25,265 nt of DNA from Welwitschia mirabilis (taxonomy: Eukaryota > Gnetophyta > Gnetopsida > Welwitschiales). The position numbers were made by a program, and so were the translations under genes. The notes beneath the pieces are model-generated. The model searched no databases. It was not told the origin of the DNA and was given only the letters and a program-made list of their open reading frames with translations. The stretch is taken from the NCBI GenBank assembly GCA_051453625.1, contig JBOZIK010000001.1, positions 198,509,678 through 198,534,942 of the forward strand, in the 5' to 3' direction. How positions within the stretch are numbered: position 1 is the first letter of the stretch; each line of letters starts with the position of its first letter. Positions 1-9,985 of the stretch are shown piece after piece.

Positions 1-165
1 ACCTTGTTAAGGCCACCCTGAAAAAAAAAAAAAGAAATAGAAAAAAAAAAAAAAGAAGGAAGGGGTGGGGCGTGGGCGGAAGAAAAGAGGGGAGAGATAT
101 AAATAGAGAGACAGAGAGAGAGTGAGAGAGAGGGGAAGAAAAAGGAAAAGCAAAAAAGTTCATAC
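1..165. repeat. Poly(A) and GA-rich low-complexity tract
   Basis: Two runs of 13-14 A separated by GAAATAG are followed by G/A-rich sequence with imperfect (GA)n around 100-135. The tract is purine-rich on the plus strand and therefore a long pyrimidine tract on the minus strand. It could be the poly(A) end of a retroelement, a promoter-proximal GA tract, or an extended polypyrimidine tract before a minus-strand splice acceptor. The window edge prevents a decision. Confidence 0.75.
98..106 (+). promoter_or_regulatory. TATA-box-like site before a GA-rich tract
   Basis: TATAAATAG matches the plant TATA consensus well and is followed at once by GA repeats, as in some plant core promoters and 5' leaders. 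No coding region follows on the plus strand within several kilobases, so a chance match in AT-rich DNA is quite possible. Confidence 0.2.
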
Positions 166-1286
166 TTGCTAATAGATCTGCCTTGTGAATTTCTTTTTCT
201 CAGAGAACTAGTAATATCTTGATTTTAGGTTTAAATTTGAAAATAACTTTGCTTACTTGTGTAGCAAAAAACTAGAGTTTATCCACAACAAAAGCAAAAG
301 AATAGTGAAGAAAGAAAAAGCCAAAAAAACAAAAAAAGAAAACATTCACAAGACATACAAAGTTACATTGGTCAAGCTTTGGAATGCAAAGGGAAAAATC
401 CATGGGAGAGAATAAAAAGTATTATTGTCAATTATGCAAATTATCTTGCCAGACAATGCATAAGCATCCAAGCCCTTTAAATAGGTTGAGGGTTTTAACC
501 TTAAGACAAACTTGATATAGTAAATTTGAACCTTTGGTTACTTATATGTCTTGCTCCCTCATTCTATTGGTAGATTTCATTTTATATTTTTACTTTTAAT
601 TGTGACATGCCTCTCAATGTGTGGATCATATGTGTTGTGCTACCCTTAAGGGGGTGCCTACTAAGTGTTAATCTTCCTTTCCAATATTATAGCACAATAC
701 AGAAGCTCTAAAATGAGATTTTGCATCAAACCATACTAGTTGAAAAGTTCTGAAAAAACGTTTTGCAATATGTATTAATTTAATAGTGAAGCTATTTATT
801 TCTTTAGGGGCATCCAAGGATTTATGTTGACTAATGAACAAAATCTTTACCAAATGTAACATTTGTTGTTTCCATGTTTGGTTATGTATGTATTTGCTTT
901 AAGATAGATCTCATATTCATTATAAATGAACTAGTTTTGTTTGGCTTTGGTTAGATTGCTTTTGCTAGGCATTTTTACTTTGAACTTTTAATGTATGAGT
1001 TTACCACTATTACAGTGCTTGATCATTTAGTTTAATGAAGGGAAAATTTTTCTATTCAGAAGGAGAAATTAACATCCTTGTTATTTAATCATGCTGCATT
1101 CCCTCCACGCCTCTCCAAGGGTGGGGGTTGGTATTGAATAGCAATGCCAACTAAAACTCTTTTTAGATCAATTATGAATCTAGAATATTCTAAGAACAAG
1201 GCACGTATAATTTATGGATTTTGTAAATGAAGAGGATAAAAATACTTAGATTTTTATTGAGCTAATAATAAGAAATCGTTATATAT
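166..1286. other. Anonymous AT-rich DNA, no gene seen
   Basis: I see no conserved domain, RNA gene or structured repeat here. The longest open frame is 64 codons (668-862, minus) and resembles nothing I recognise; it is best taken as chance. Confidence 0.6.
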
Positions 1287-1360
1287 AAATAAAATTTGTG
1301 GAAACAAAAACAAGTTGAGACAAAAATAAAATTTGTGGAAACAAAAACAAGTTGAGACAA
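1287..1360. repeat. Perfect 37-bp tandem duplication (2 copies)
   Basis: 1287-1323 and 1324-1360 are identical over 37 bases, each ending in GTTGAGACAA. Perfect identity in otherwise heavily decayed sequence suggests a recent replication-slippage or unequal-exchange duplication, or an assembly artefact. Confidence 0.95.
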
Positions 1361-3121
1361 CAAAAGTACATAGCAAAGTTGTGTTTTATTAACAACTGAC
1401 TGCACTTAGTAGGATCAAACCCTTCTTTCTTGATTTCTTAGTACTTTATAGAGTACAACTAGAAAGCTGGTTTTAAAAAGGGCAATCATCAATGACTTTT
1501 TGTAACCTAAAACAACAATTTTAGAACTGTTTTTAATTGAGGTAACTTAAAACAATGACTTGGTACAGGAGCAACAATAAACTAGTGAGCCTCTTACATC
1601 TAAAAGAAAATGTGTGTGGAGTGCACCACAACGAAGGAAGCAACTTTCTCTAGCAAGGGACGATGACAAAGTTTAGAGCAACACAAAAAGATTGAATGCT
1701 TCAAAGAGTGTCAAATTTAAAACAAACAAATGCATTGAAATGCGAAAATAACTTTGAAATGCACAAGTCTATCTAGACAACAAATAGCAAACATATTTCC
1801 AATCTCAAACTTCATAAAATTGATGTTCAAATATGCATTTTTGGTTCATTGGTGGACCAGCAACATTAATTGGATGAACTTTCGCCTTTTTTCTAACAAC
1901 TCTATGAATTGTAGAGACACTCATTACCTCCCTAATTAGAGACAACTTTTGCATTAATCTCATTGAAAGTAATAGAAGGTCCACTAGTTGTATAGTTAGA
2001 AAAGGGTTTGAAGCTTGATATTTTGAAAGTTTGAATTCATCATTGAAACATCTAAACTTTTTCAAGACCTTTTGGTCATCATTTATGGCTATTATATCAT
2101 CATTGAAACTTTTAAATGTATTTTACATGTAACAATATTCAATACAGGAGGTTTAGTATTAAATTTCATCTGTTTCATGTGAAATATTTCCTCTAGAATT
2201 TTATAACTATATTAGGGTACTAAAGATCATCAGATCTAAAACTTTTACACAAACGAGAATGGTTGGAGTAAGCAAAATTAGTAACCTATTACGTTTGTTT
2301 TTCTTTTTTTTAATTTACTAAAGAATTCTTTATTATTAACATTTAGCATGAAGGCATCTAGGGTTTAATAAATACTTCAACATTTGGTAAGCCATTTTGA
2401 AGAAAGTGATATTTGAAGGTTTAAAGCAAACAAGAATGCATTTCTTATTACTTAGAATTATCCTTTATTTTCCTTGATGATCTTAAAGCTATAATTAAAT
2501 CACGTTTCTTATCTCCATTTTCATTTTTTTCCATAATACATAAAAAAATCTCACATATACCTGCTTCTCTAGCTTCTTATATTAAGTCATTATCAAGATT
2601 TTAATCATTAAACATCTTACTGTCATTGCTAAGAGACAAATGTCGACCAAGGTGTCCGTTGGGTATGATGTTGTTAGGATCTTAACATAAAACAACACAT
2701 ATGAAAACTATAAACTTATATGTGTGTTAAATAAGTAAGTAATAAACAAAAATAATAAATAGTTATGATGATCAGATATAATTATAAATGAAGTACTCAA
2801 AGTACAGACGTAGTTGGTTGGATAAGATATTGATTAAATGCATCTAGATAATAGCTACTTTTATATGTGTTCACACCCAACTTTGATAATAGAGAAAACT
2901 AGGGCCTTAATTGTAGAAGGGTCCTAGGGTGGTTTGATCCTCAAAGATAGTTCGAGGTAGGAAAAACAATAAAAACACAACATACTTCTAAACTAGCACA
3001 ATATTAAGGCATAATTCAAATAAAAAATGTGATTAGGGGATTTCAATGGTGAGCATATGGAAGCAAATAACACTCAAAGAACTAACTTGAATCTTCTGAC
3101 AAATAATGACTCTTATTTAAC
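1361..3121. other. Anonymous AT-rich DNA, no gene seen
   Basis: The longest open frame is 86 codons on the minus strand (1805-2065), with a modestly basic middle (RVVRKKAKVHP). I do not recognise it, and there is no supporting context. Around 2870-2990 the sequence is less AT-rich (near CCTAGGGTGGTTTGATCC) and may be part of an unidentified repeat. Confidence 0.5.
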
Positions 3122-3221
3122 NNNNNNNNNNNNNNNNNNNNNNNNNNNNNNNNNNNNNNNNNNNNNNNNNNNNNNNNNNNNNNNNNNNNNNNNNNNNNNN
3201 NNNNNNNNNNNNNNNNNNNNN
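3122..3221. other. Assembly gap (100 N)
   Basis: Exactly 100 N, the usual placeholder for a gap of unknown size between contigs. Continuity between the left 3.1 kb and the rest of the window is therefore inferred by scaffolding and not read directly. Confidence 1.
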
Positions 3222-3714
3222 AAGGAAATATTTTTATCTATGATGATTTCAATATGAGAGTTGATAAAAGTTAAAATGTTGAAATAAAATTATGTCAATT
3301 GTTGATGAAAGATTATACTAATGACCATTAGGTTTGATCTTCACAAGATGAAGATTTAGCTAGAAGAGGAAAATTTTCTCCCTAGTGGTGTTAGAATGTG
3401 AAATTTTTTATTCTTAATGTTATGGAAATTTTTCTAGAATTAGGTTTGTTCACTTTCACAAGTTACTAAAGAAATTCTTCCATTGGTTTAGTTATACCTA
3501 AAGGATAAAGTATTCATCTAGTTTAGAATTTTAAAATTTATGATGTATTGGCTAAATTCAAACATTGTGTCTTGGATTTTACTAATGCATGTATCTTAAA
3601 AAATTAGAAAGGACATCAAAGAATATGATGAGGTGTAGAAGTGTTGGCTAGTAAACATTTACATTAGATATATTTTTCAAACACTTTTATACATAATTTT
3701 TATAAATAGTTTTT
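3222..3714. other. Anonymous AT-rich DNA, no gene seen
   Basis: Nothing recognisable between the gap and the first LTR-family similarity. Confidence 0.5.
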
Positions 3715-4060
3715 ACTGTTTCAATGCTGAGTACGGGTTCTTTCTAGTGATACCCAAATTGGTCTTTTTTTCCTTTTGTTTTGTGTGCTTGTTTTCCTTC
3801 CAGTGGTTGGTACTAGTCATTCCAGTGAAACCCAAATTGGTTCAGCTTATTTTAAGTTTTTTTAAATATTGTTCTAAATTTTTTTATTTAGGTCTAATGT
3901 TTTGTTTACTAATAGCTTTAAGGAGTAAAAACTTAAAAACTAAAATTTTTAATTGATGTTTTTTGCTTTCCTTTACCTTTTCGCTTTTTAAATTTAGTTA
4001 TTCCACATTTTTATTTTTGTGATTTCACTGCATGTTAAAAATTAAAATCTTAAAAAAAGC
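3715..4060 (+). mobile_element. LTR family copy 1, downstream (U5-side) segment
   Basis: By eye this segment aligns, same sense, with the reverse complement of 6755-7080 in LTR copy 2. Shared landmarks are the doubled motif AGTGATACCCAAATTGGTC, the GTGTGCTTG spacer, TTTAAGGAGTAA, GCTTTCCTTTACC and CATGTTAAAAATTAAAAT. In copy 2 this block lies about 800 bp downstream of the LTR TATA box. Here it lies upstream of the LTR head, so copy 1 is rearranged or is the junction of two insertions. Confidence 0.75.
3726..3843 (+). repeat. Doubled LTR motif, period about 78 bp
   Basis: AGTGATACCCAAATTGGTC (3746-3764) recurs as AGTGAAACCCAAATTGGTT (3824-3842). The second copy has the fuller upstream part GTGGTTGGTACTAGTCATTCC. 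The same doubling is seen in copy 2 (6963-7005 and 7031-7074, minus) and in weaker form in copy 3 (21111-21222). It is a hallmark of this LTR family; a regulatory role is possible but not shown. Confidence 0.8.
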
Positions 4061-4078
4061 TTTTTATCCAATTCCAGA

Positions 4079-4592
4079 TGTTGTTATGCGCTAAATCCAA
4101 TTCCATGCAAAACTTAACTTGCATCCTTGATGACACGTGGTGGTGATGATGAGGATTTGTAGAGTGACATTTAGCAAGATTGAGTAGGATGATGGTGGAG
4201 GCACATGGCGTTAAATAGCAGTTGGCATTTGTTACAGCATCTAGAAGCCAAGTGTTGGCATCATCATAGGAATCCCTACCAATTGGAAAAGATGACAAAC
4301 CATCCTACCTAATGTCATGATTATGGAACTTTCCATCTAACGCTACAAGCCAAGATCTTGTAACCATCCCTCACGCCCATCTCTCCTTATAAAAGGGCCT
4401 TGAATCCATTATTGTATCAGTTTTGGCTTTGTAGAATTGTAGAACCTTGGAGCATCAATTATGATAGCTTCTAAGCAACGCTTTGGGGAAGTGAGCTAGT
4501 CTTTGAGAATTGTTAAGGAGTTATTCTAGCATCCTTAGTTCTTTATTGTAAAGTGTTTTTTTAATATAAGACATAAGTTGTTACTTGTGTCG
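4079..4592 (+). mobile_element. LTR family copy 1, upstream segment (U3/R)
   Basis: Probable LTR start TG at 4079. It aligns with the reverse complement of 8215-7700 in copy 2, through AACTTGCATCCTTGA, GAGTAGGATGATGGTGGA, CTCTCC before the TATA, and TTGTTAAGGA..TAAAGTGTT, to about ATAAGTTGTTACTT. After about 4592 I can no longer align it to the other copies. The boundary may be the LTR end of a divergent member or a break. The short minus-strand frame across 4050-4298 is a shadow of this repeat. Confidence 0.75.
4388..4399 (+). promoter_or_regulatory. LTR core promoter TATAAAAGGGCC (copy 1)
   Basis: A consensus TATA box about 310 bp into the LTR, preceded by CATCTCTCCT. The same 12-mer is found intact in copy 3 (19225-19236) and as TGTAAAAGTGCC in copy 2. 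Conservation in three decayed copies supports it as the family's core promoter. Confidence 0.7.
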
Positions 4593-5400
4593 TTGACCAA
4601 AGATCACTTTCTTCTAAACTTCTGCTTTTTATTTTATCTTCCAAGCCTATTATCTTTTCTTTATTCAAAGCTTGAGGAAAAGGTAAAGATTTTTGATAAG
4701 GAGTTGTCTCTTGTTCTTTTACCTTCTCCTTATTTTTAGATTTACTTTATGTTAATCGTTGGTTAATTTCTGTGCCACTTCTAAGGTGAACTACTTTAGT
4801 TTGTTCTAAATGGCTTAACCCTTCTTCTACAAACCTAACTCCTTTAGGATTTGGTTGAATACTTACTAAGAGTTTTCTTGGATCTCTATGGTTTAAGGTA
4901 GATAAAATCTAGGTTTGGCTTTATTAGACTAATTAGAGGATTAGGAAATGGATTTGGTGTTTTACTCTAGGTTGGTTAATGAAAAGGAATGTTATTTAAG
5001 GATTGATCCATGGATCGGTTAATTTGGACTTGGTTTTCCATGAATTTTTTTTATGAATTACTCAAAAGGATTGCATGGAGATGGTTTTTGGTAGTTGAAT
5101 TAAAATGATGTGATGAGGATGAAGGAAAATGATTTCTTGGTTGATTAATTTGAATGTCTTGTTTTCAAGAAAAATTAAGATGATTTCTTTACCTGGGGAT
5201 ATAACTGTTAGAGAATGGATCGTTATTCATGTTTTTCCATTGGTGCCTTACTGCATTAACTTATTTGTTAACAGTGTTTTGGAATAAGGGAAGGGGTGGA
5301 AATTTGGCTGTTTCATGGTTATCAATGTGGCAAATAAGATGTTCTTATTTAGGAACCATGGATGAAGGTGAAGGTGAAGCAGTTAAGGATTTTACTCTTT
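4593..5400. other. Unassigned sequence between copy 1 and the gag remnant
   Basis: No family recognised. A small imperfect hairpin lies at about 4673-4735 (arms around AAAAGGTAAAGA and TTCTTTTACCTT). Part of this stretch may be the divergent remainder of LTR copy 1 on the plus strand, or the interior of the minus-strand element beyond its gag. Confidence 0.4.
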
Positions 5401-5469
5401 GAGTTAATCTATTTATCCTGTTATTTATTTTAAAATTTTTGGAAACATTAAAAACACTTATGGATCTAG

Positions 5470-6430
5470 CATATTGGTAACATCTAGATGTTTGTGTAGG
5501 CTTCTCCCAGTTTTTAAACTCTTAGCAACATTTTCAAGGTATTCCCAAACTTTGTCTAGGGGCATACTAAGAAAGCTTCCTCGACTCATCATCTCGACTA
5601 ATTGGTGGTTATTGGTAAATAACACATCCTAGAAAAAATTATTTCCCTTTCTAACTCAAAACCATGTTGTGGAAATTTTTGTAATAGATCTTTGAATTGT
5701 TCTAAGGTTGGGGAGAATGCTTCATTGTCTTTTTTTGAAAGTTCATTATTTCCTTTCTTAGGGCATTCATTTTGTAAATGGAAAATAATTTTGAGATTAG
5801 GGCTTTATTAAAGTTGGTCCAAGATCTTATGAAAAAGGGTTAGAGGGTGTATAACCAAGATTTTACTTTTTCTTTGAAAGAAAAATAAAATAAGATGAAC
5901 TTAAGTGCATTATGGGTGTCTGATATTGGGGGATAGTTGATAGGACACCCTAAAATTCCTTGAGGCATAGGTATGGATCCTCAGACTCTAATCCATGGAA
6001 ATGAGACAATAATTGTATGGTGTAGGATTTGAAGTTTATCCTCTAGTTTATGAGTGATAGCATGACACACAAGGGTGTTCCTAGGCACTGCAGTTGAAGA
6101 TAATCACAAAGGATTTGCCTAGGTTGATTAGTAGCAATAGCAGATTATTGTTTGGTTGCCTTTTGGGTAAGTTCATAGGCTATTAAATGGGTGATTAGGT
6201 CTTGAGTAGATATGACTCCTCTAATTAAGTTATTTGGATCGTGCTATTACTATTGTAGGGATGAGGGATCATGCTAATTGTTATTTGGGTTGTTTTTAGA
6301 GGAGAAGGCTTATTTTTATTAAGAATCTTTCAGGCGGTTGGTTTTCATTTTGGAATCTAATCTTTCGCATTCTATCGTGATTAGTAAAGAGATCCACATT
6401 GTTGTAAATTAATCTCTTGGACTCACCATG
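5470..6430 (-). pseudogene. gag: Ty3/gypsy retrotransposon gag remnant
   Basis: Dead capsid gene of a plant gypsy element. Gag would form the cytoplasmic virus-like particle that packages element RNA. Reading the minus strand, three blocks of the plant retrotransposon gag domain appear in the right order but in shifting frames. First is FHGLESEDPYLCLKEF near 6010-5955. Next is KFILFYFSFKEKVKSWLYTL near 5910-5850, followed by KMNALRKEIMNFQ and LEQFKDLLQKFPQHG. Last is SMPLDKVWEYLENVAKSL near 5560-5505, preceded by LVEMMSRGSFL. The spacing fits the domain in Athila/Tat-like elements (from memory of the family). Several in-frame stops and at least two frameshifts make it non-functional. The 5' limit is uncertain; an ATG near 6430 about 140 bp after the primer-binding site is only a candidate. 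No protease, RT or integrase follows, so the element is truncated or interrupted near 5400, where LTR copy 1 lies in opposite orientation. Confidence 0.85.
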
Positions 6431-6565
6431 GGTCCAATGCATACAAGAACAGGTTCAGGCTAGTTTCAGGAACATTTTGAGTCAATTTGTTTTAGAGCCT
6501 GTAAGATGGAGAAGTTTTAAAGTTTGCACAGAAGGTTCAGATAGAGTTTCAGAATGTTTTTTGTC

Positions 6566-6580
6566 AGGATGATAGCGCTG
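6566..6580 (-). other. Degraded primer-binding site of the minus-strand gypsy element
   Basis: On the minus strand CAGCGCTATCATCC follows the inferred LTR end. It aligns base for base with the better-preserved site in copy 3 (TGGTGCCGCTGGAC at 21630) and with the complement of a plant tRNA-Asp 3' end (TGGCGCCGTTGCC, from memory). Nearly all differences are transitions. Position between LTR and gag supports the call, but the motif alone would not. Confidence 0.45.
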
Positions 6581-6585
6581 GTTAG

Positions 6586-8215
6586 GGTAGATGGTGGTGC
6601 CGGTTTAGTTATGAGTTATAGTCTTAGTTTTTACATAGTGTTTCCTCGATTGCATGTAAAACAGTTCACGTATCAGGGTTGCAGAGAAATAAAACTAAAA
6701 TAAAAGATGTAAGTGAAATCAAGCCCAAATGTTAATGAAATTGTGGATTTTTTTTAATTTTAATTTTTAACATGTAGCGAAGTCACAAGAACAAAAATGC
6801 AAAAATACTAAAAAAAAATGCATCAGGTAAAGGAAAGCACACAATGTTAATTAAAAAAATTTAAGTTTTTTAGTTGTTACTCCTTAAAGGTACCCATGAA
6901 TAAAATGTTAAAACTGCACAAAACAAGTTAGAACAAAATCAAAATGAAACTTAAAAAAAGTTGGACCAGTTTGGGTTTCATTGGAATGACCACTACCAAT
7001 CATTGAAAAGAAAACAACACACAAAAAAGAGGACCAATTAAGGTATCACTGGAATGGACTAGTACCCACCACTGAAAAAGTACAACTATCTATAAAAATT
7101 TGTAGAAAAGTAAAGTAATGCTCCTCTAAGCTACTACTGTGTCTTATCCCTAACAATGATGTTAAAATATGCTTATTATTTTACAATGTCTAGATTTAAA
7201 CTAAATCAACACTTAGTTATCATTCTTTCCTCAGGGATAACATGGGTATTGGTTTAAAAGTTTTGCTTTACTTAAACTTAATGCAAGTACAAAATTTAAG
7301 AAAAGAGAAGAATGTAAGAAAAGGGAGTTAATGAGTTTTTGTTTGAACTTCAACTTAGAAGAGGAGGGAAGCAAACTATCTTCAAGGCTTTGCTGATTTG
7401 TTATCTAGCAATCCTTCATTCTGATGTTGTCCAATGTTTTCTTGCAACACACTTAAAACCATCAAGTAATTTGGGTTTAGATGATGGTGACATAATTTAC
7501 TTTTCCATATGAGTAATGATGAATTCCATTGCCACTTGATCTTCAAAGCCCTAAATAATAATAGAAGATAAGGACCCTTAAGTACTTAAAAGCTATAAAG
7601 TTAAAAGACTTAGACCAAATGTTAAAAGAGCTTACTCAAATGAAAAGAAGCTTAATGATTAAAATGTTACCTAAGCATTCCAATTATAATGTGACTCATA
7701 CATTGAAATCAAAAGTAAGAACTTATGTATTACAAAAAAAAGAACACTTTATAGCAAAGAAAGAACAATGCCAAAAAAAATCCTTAACAATCCTCAAATA
7801 CTAGCTTGCTTAGATAAAGAATTTCTTAGAATGCTATTACAATTAATGCTCAAATTTTTTTATAATTCTCCAAAGTCAAGGATGATATAATAAAAGGTTA
7901 AAGGCACTTTTACAGGGAGAGATGGAGGTGAGGCATGGTTACAAGTTCTTAATGTTAGGTGGATGGTTACATAATCATGAATTTACGTAGGCTAGTTCAT
8001 TATGTTTTATAATTTGTAGATATTCTCATGACAACACTAACAATTGGCTTTTGGATGCTGATGTTGCTGCCAACTACTATCATAGACATGTGTGTCCACC
8101 ATCATCCTACTCAGCAATGCCATATGTCACTCTACGAGTCCTTGTCATCACCGCCACGCATTGTCAAGGATGCAAGTTAATTTTTATGCATAATTGAATT
8201 GAGCCCATAACTGTA
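6586..8215 (-). mobile_element. Gypsy-type LTR, copy 2 (5' LTR of the gag-bearing element)
   Basis: About 1.6 kb long, read on the minus strand. The head is at 8215 (TA where copy 1 has TG), the TATA equivalent is at 7914-7903, and the doubled AGTGATACC..ATTGGTCC motif is at 7074-6963. CATGTTAAAAATTAAAAT lies near 6775, and the primer-binding site follows. Landmarks occur in the same order and at similar spacing in copy 3 once its insertion is removed. It precedes gag in the correct direction, so it is the 5' LTR. I find no matching 3' LTR in direct orientation and no target-site duplication, so the element is incomplete. Confidence 0.75.
7903..7914 (-). promoter_or_regulatory. Decayed LTR core promoter (copy 2)
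   Basis: TGTAAAAGTGCC on the minus strand corresponds to TATAAAAGGGCC of copies 1 and 3 and is flanked by the same CCATCTCTCC leader sequence. Two substitutions probably weaken it. Confidence 0.55.
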
Positions 8216-8999
8216 TCTATTTTAATTCTTTATGATAACCCAGGAACGTGAGTTTGAGTGTATTTTAGGTAGAAATACTGGCAGCACTAGTGGACCTGGA
8301 CAGTGGTGCTGATGTTTTAAGTTTAATGGTCTTCATTTTAAGTGATCTCCTTCAATTTAGCATAAGTATCTTGAAAATGTTATGGAAAATTGATAAGTCC
8401 ATAATTAATATGAAAATCACTGAAAGACACAGTTTCATGATAAAATAGATTATATTAATATCTTCCATTTAAATTAATTGGTAATTTAACTTCTTGTAAT
8501 ATCAATTTTTACATGTTAATAGTAGTAAAAATTTGTATTAGAGATATTTTTCAAACACTTTTATAGGTTCTTAGAGAAGTAGATAGATATCAAAAAAGGA
8601 AATTTAGTAAAAGATGGTTTAATGAAAATGCAAAAATGTTAGATTAGAGATAGAAATGCCAATGGATGAACAAAAATATCTAATAATAAAAGATTAAAAC
8701 CAATTAATTTAAAATAAGAACTATACCTTTATAAAAGGGAAGCATGTCCTCTTTGTCCAGATGACTGGAAATGAGTCGAAAACATTTTTGGCAATTATTT
8801 TAAAATTATAAGAAAGACAAGTTTAAATTTTCCTTTACAAAAATCAAATGCTTCTTTAATTTTTTTTTATGGGTTTTAATTTCAAGGAAATAGAAAAATG
8901 TATGCTGTTTCCTTATGCCAGGATCTAGATAATTTTAACAAAGTTGTAAAATGTACTTAGAAATATAGTATTAGCAAAACAATAGATAAATTTTCTCTT
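8216..8999. other. Flank between LTR copy 2 and the LINE, no gene seen
   Basis: AT-rich, with no conserved motif I can identify. Some of 8730-8999 may be highly decayed upstream LINE sequence, because frames near 9000 lead into the reverse transcriptase remnant. Confidence 0.45.
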
Positions 9000-9540
9000 T
9001 ATGCAGAATTGCTCAAATGGGAAGAAAGTCCTACCTATGAAGAAACATGAAAGATACTAAATGAGAGTTTTTATGAAGGTTTAGATAGATAAGGAAAACT
9101 AGCAAAGCTCTGATTCTCTTCAAAAAAGGTAACACAACATATTTAAATAATTATAAACCTGTTATCATCAATCATAAGTTTGCGCTATTGGATTGAAAAG
9201 AAGAGTTTGAAAGTAAGAAGAGGAAAATAAAATAAGAGTAATTTCAAAGGGAGGTTTTCATCAAAATAATCATATAATTGACCACTTAGTCACTCATTGT
9301 TACTGCTTGGATTTTGTGAAGAAGCTTGAAAAATGTATTTTCATTTATCTCATTGATTTCTCAAAGGCTTATGATTTTGTAAGTTGAGGAAAATTATGGT
9401 AGAATCTCGTTAATAAATATATGCTTATCAATGTTCTTTTTAACATTCAGACATTATATTAAGAAGTTATAATTAAATTTAAAGATGTAAATTCAAGAGA
9501 CTCTTTTAAATTTTGAGCAAAATTTGAGCAAAAGAACATA

Positions 9541-9650
9541 TCCTTTTTCATCTACCTTATTTGTAATTTTCTTTGACGGAATTTGAAGTAAACCAAGATG
9601 TCCTTTTTCCTTACCTTATTTGGAATTTTTATTAATGAATTGAAGAAGTG
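9541..9650. repeat. 60-bp tandem duplication inside the LINE RT
   Basis: TCCTTTTTC..TACCTTATTTG begins at 9541 and again at 9601. Both copies encode a degenerate version of the SPTLFGIFI block just upstream of the catalytic YADD position, so the duplication is at DNA level within the polymerase sequence. The copies have since diverged. Confidence 0.7.
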
Positions 9651-9679
9651 GATGCATGGTCACTTTATTCCTTTATGTA

Positions 9680-9757
9680 GACAATGTCACATTGATTTTC
9701 ACAAAGACGATGCTGCATTGATTTCCACAGAGATGATGTCACATTAATTTCCATAGC
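9680..9757. repeat. Three 26-bp tandem units over the RT catalytic YADD motif
   Basis: Units 9680-9705, 9706-9731 and 9732-9757 all follow the pattern GA(C/T)(A/G)ATG..GCATT-ATTTCCA. Each covers the second half of the RT active-site block (DD/DN followed by AALI or VTLI). Since 26 is not a multiple of 3, each extra copy shifts the frame, which fits a post-mortem duplication. Confidence 0.8.
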
Positions 9758-9985
9758 TGAAAGAGATATGAAACAAATGCTTCATACTTGAATGGATTTT
9801 GCAATCATTTAGATTTGAGAATAAACATTGTAAAAGTAGAAGTGAAGATGAAAAATTTGTTCTTGATAATAAATGAGTACAATTGACTTTCTATGAATAA
9901 TACTTAGGTCTTAAATGCTCTAGAAATTATAACTAGGATAGATGTGTGCATCAAATAATTGTAGGTGTTACAATGACTCATTGTT

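Larger units (their letters stand above)
9000..9985 (+). pseudogene. LINE reverse transcriptase remnant
   Basis: Decayed non-LTR retrotransposon polymerase, which in a live element copies its RNA at a nicked target. Blocks appear in RT order but in changing frames: FKKGNTTYLNNYKPVII (about 9119-9170), corresponding to the conserved KKGD..NYRPI block; a GGFHQNNHIIDHL-like block near 9255; KCIFIYLIDFSKAYDFV (9331-9381), the catalytic aspartate block; TLFGIFINELKKWMHGH (about 9615-9660), the SPTLF block; LYVDNVTLIF (9671-9700), where YADD has become YVDN; and FCNHLDLRINIVKVEVK (about 9797-9847). The DFSKAYD and SPTLFGIFI..L wording looks more like RTE/CR1-type LINEs than plant L1, from memory. 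Stops, frameshifts and internal tandem duplications make it dead. I see no endonuclease domain, poly(A) tail or target-site duplication. Limits are approximate. Confidence 0.85.

Noticed and set aside
1805-2065. 86-codon minus-strand open frame
   Set aside because: No recognisable domain, no plausible promoter or splice context, and the length is not exceptional for 25 kb of AT-rich DNA read in six frames.
3057-3257. 66-codon open frame at the scaffold gap
   Set aside because: Half of it is undefined sequence from the 100-N gap; there is no real reading frame.
4050-4298. 82-codon minus-strand open frame with a histidine run
   Set aside because: Lies antisense in LTR copy 1; the histidines come from the GTGGTGGTGATGATGA repeat of the LTR head, and the frame is not kept in copy 2.
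4079-8215. LTR copies 1 and 2 as the two LTRs of one element
   Set aside because: They are in opposite orientation, while the LTRs of one retrotransposon must be direct repeats.
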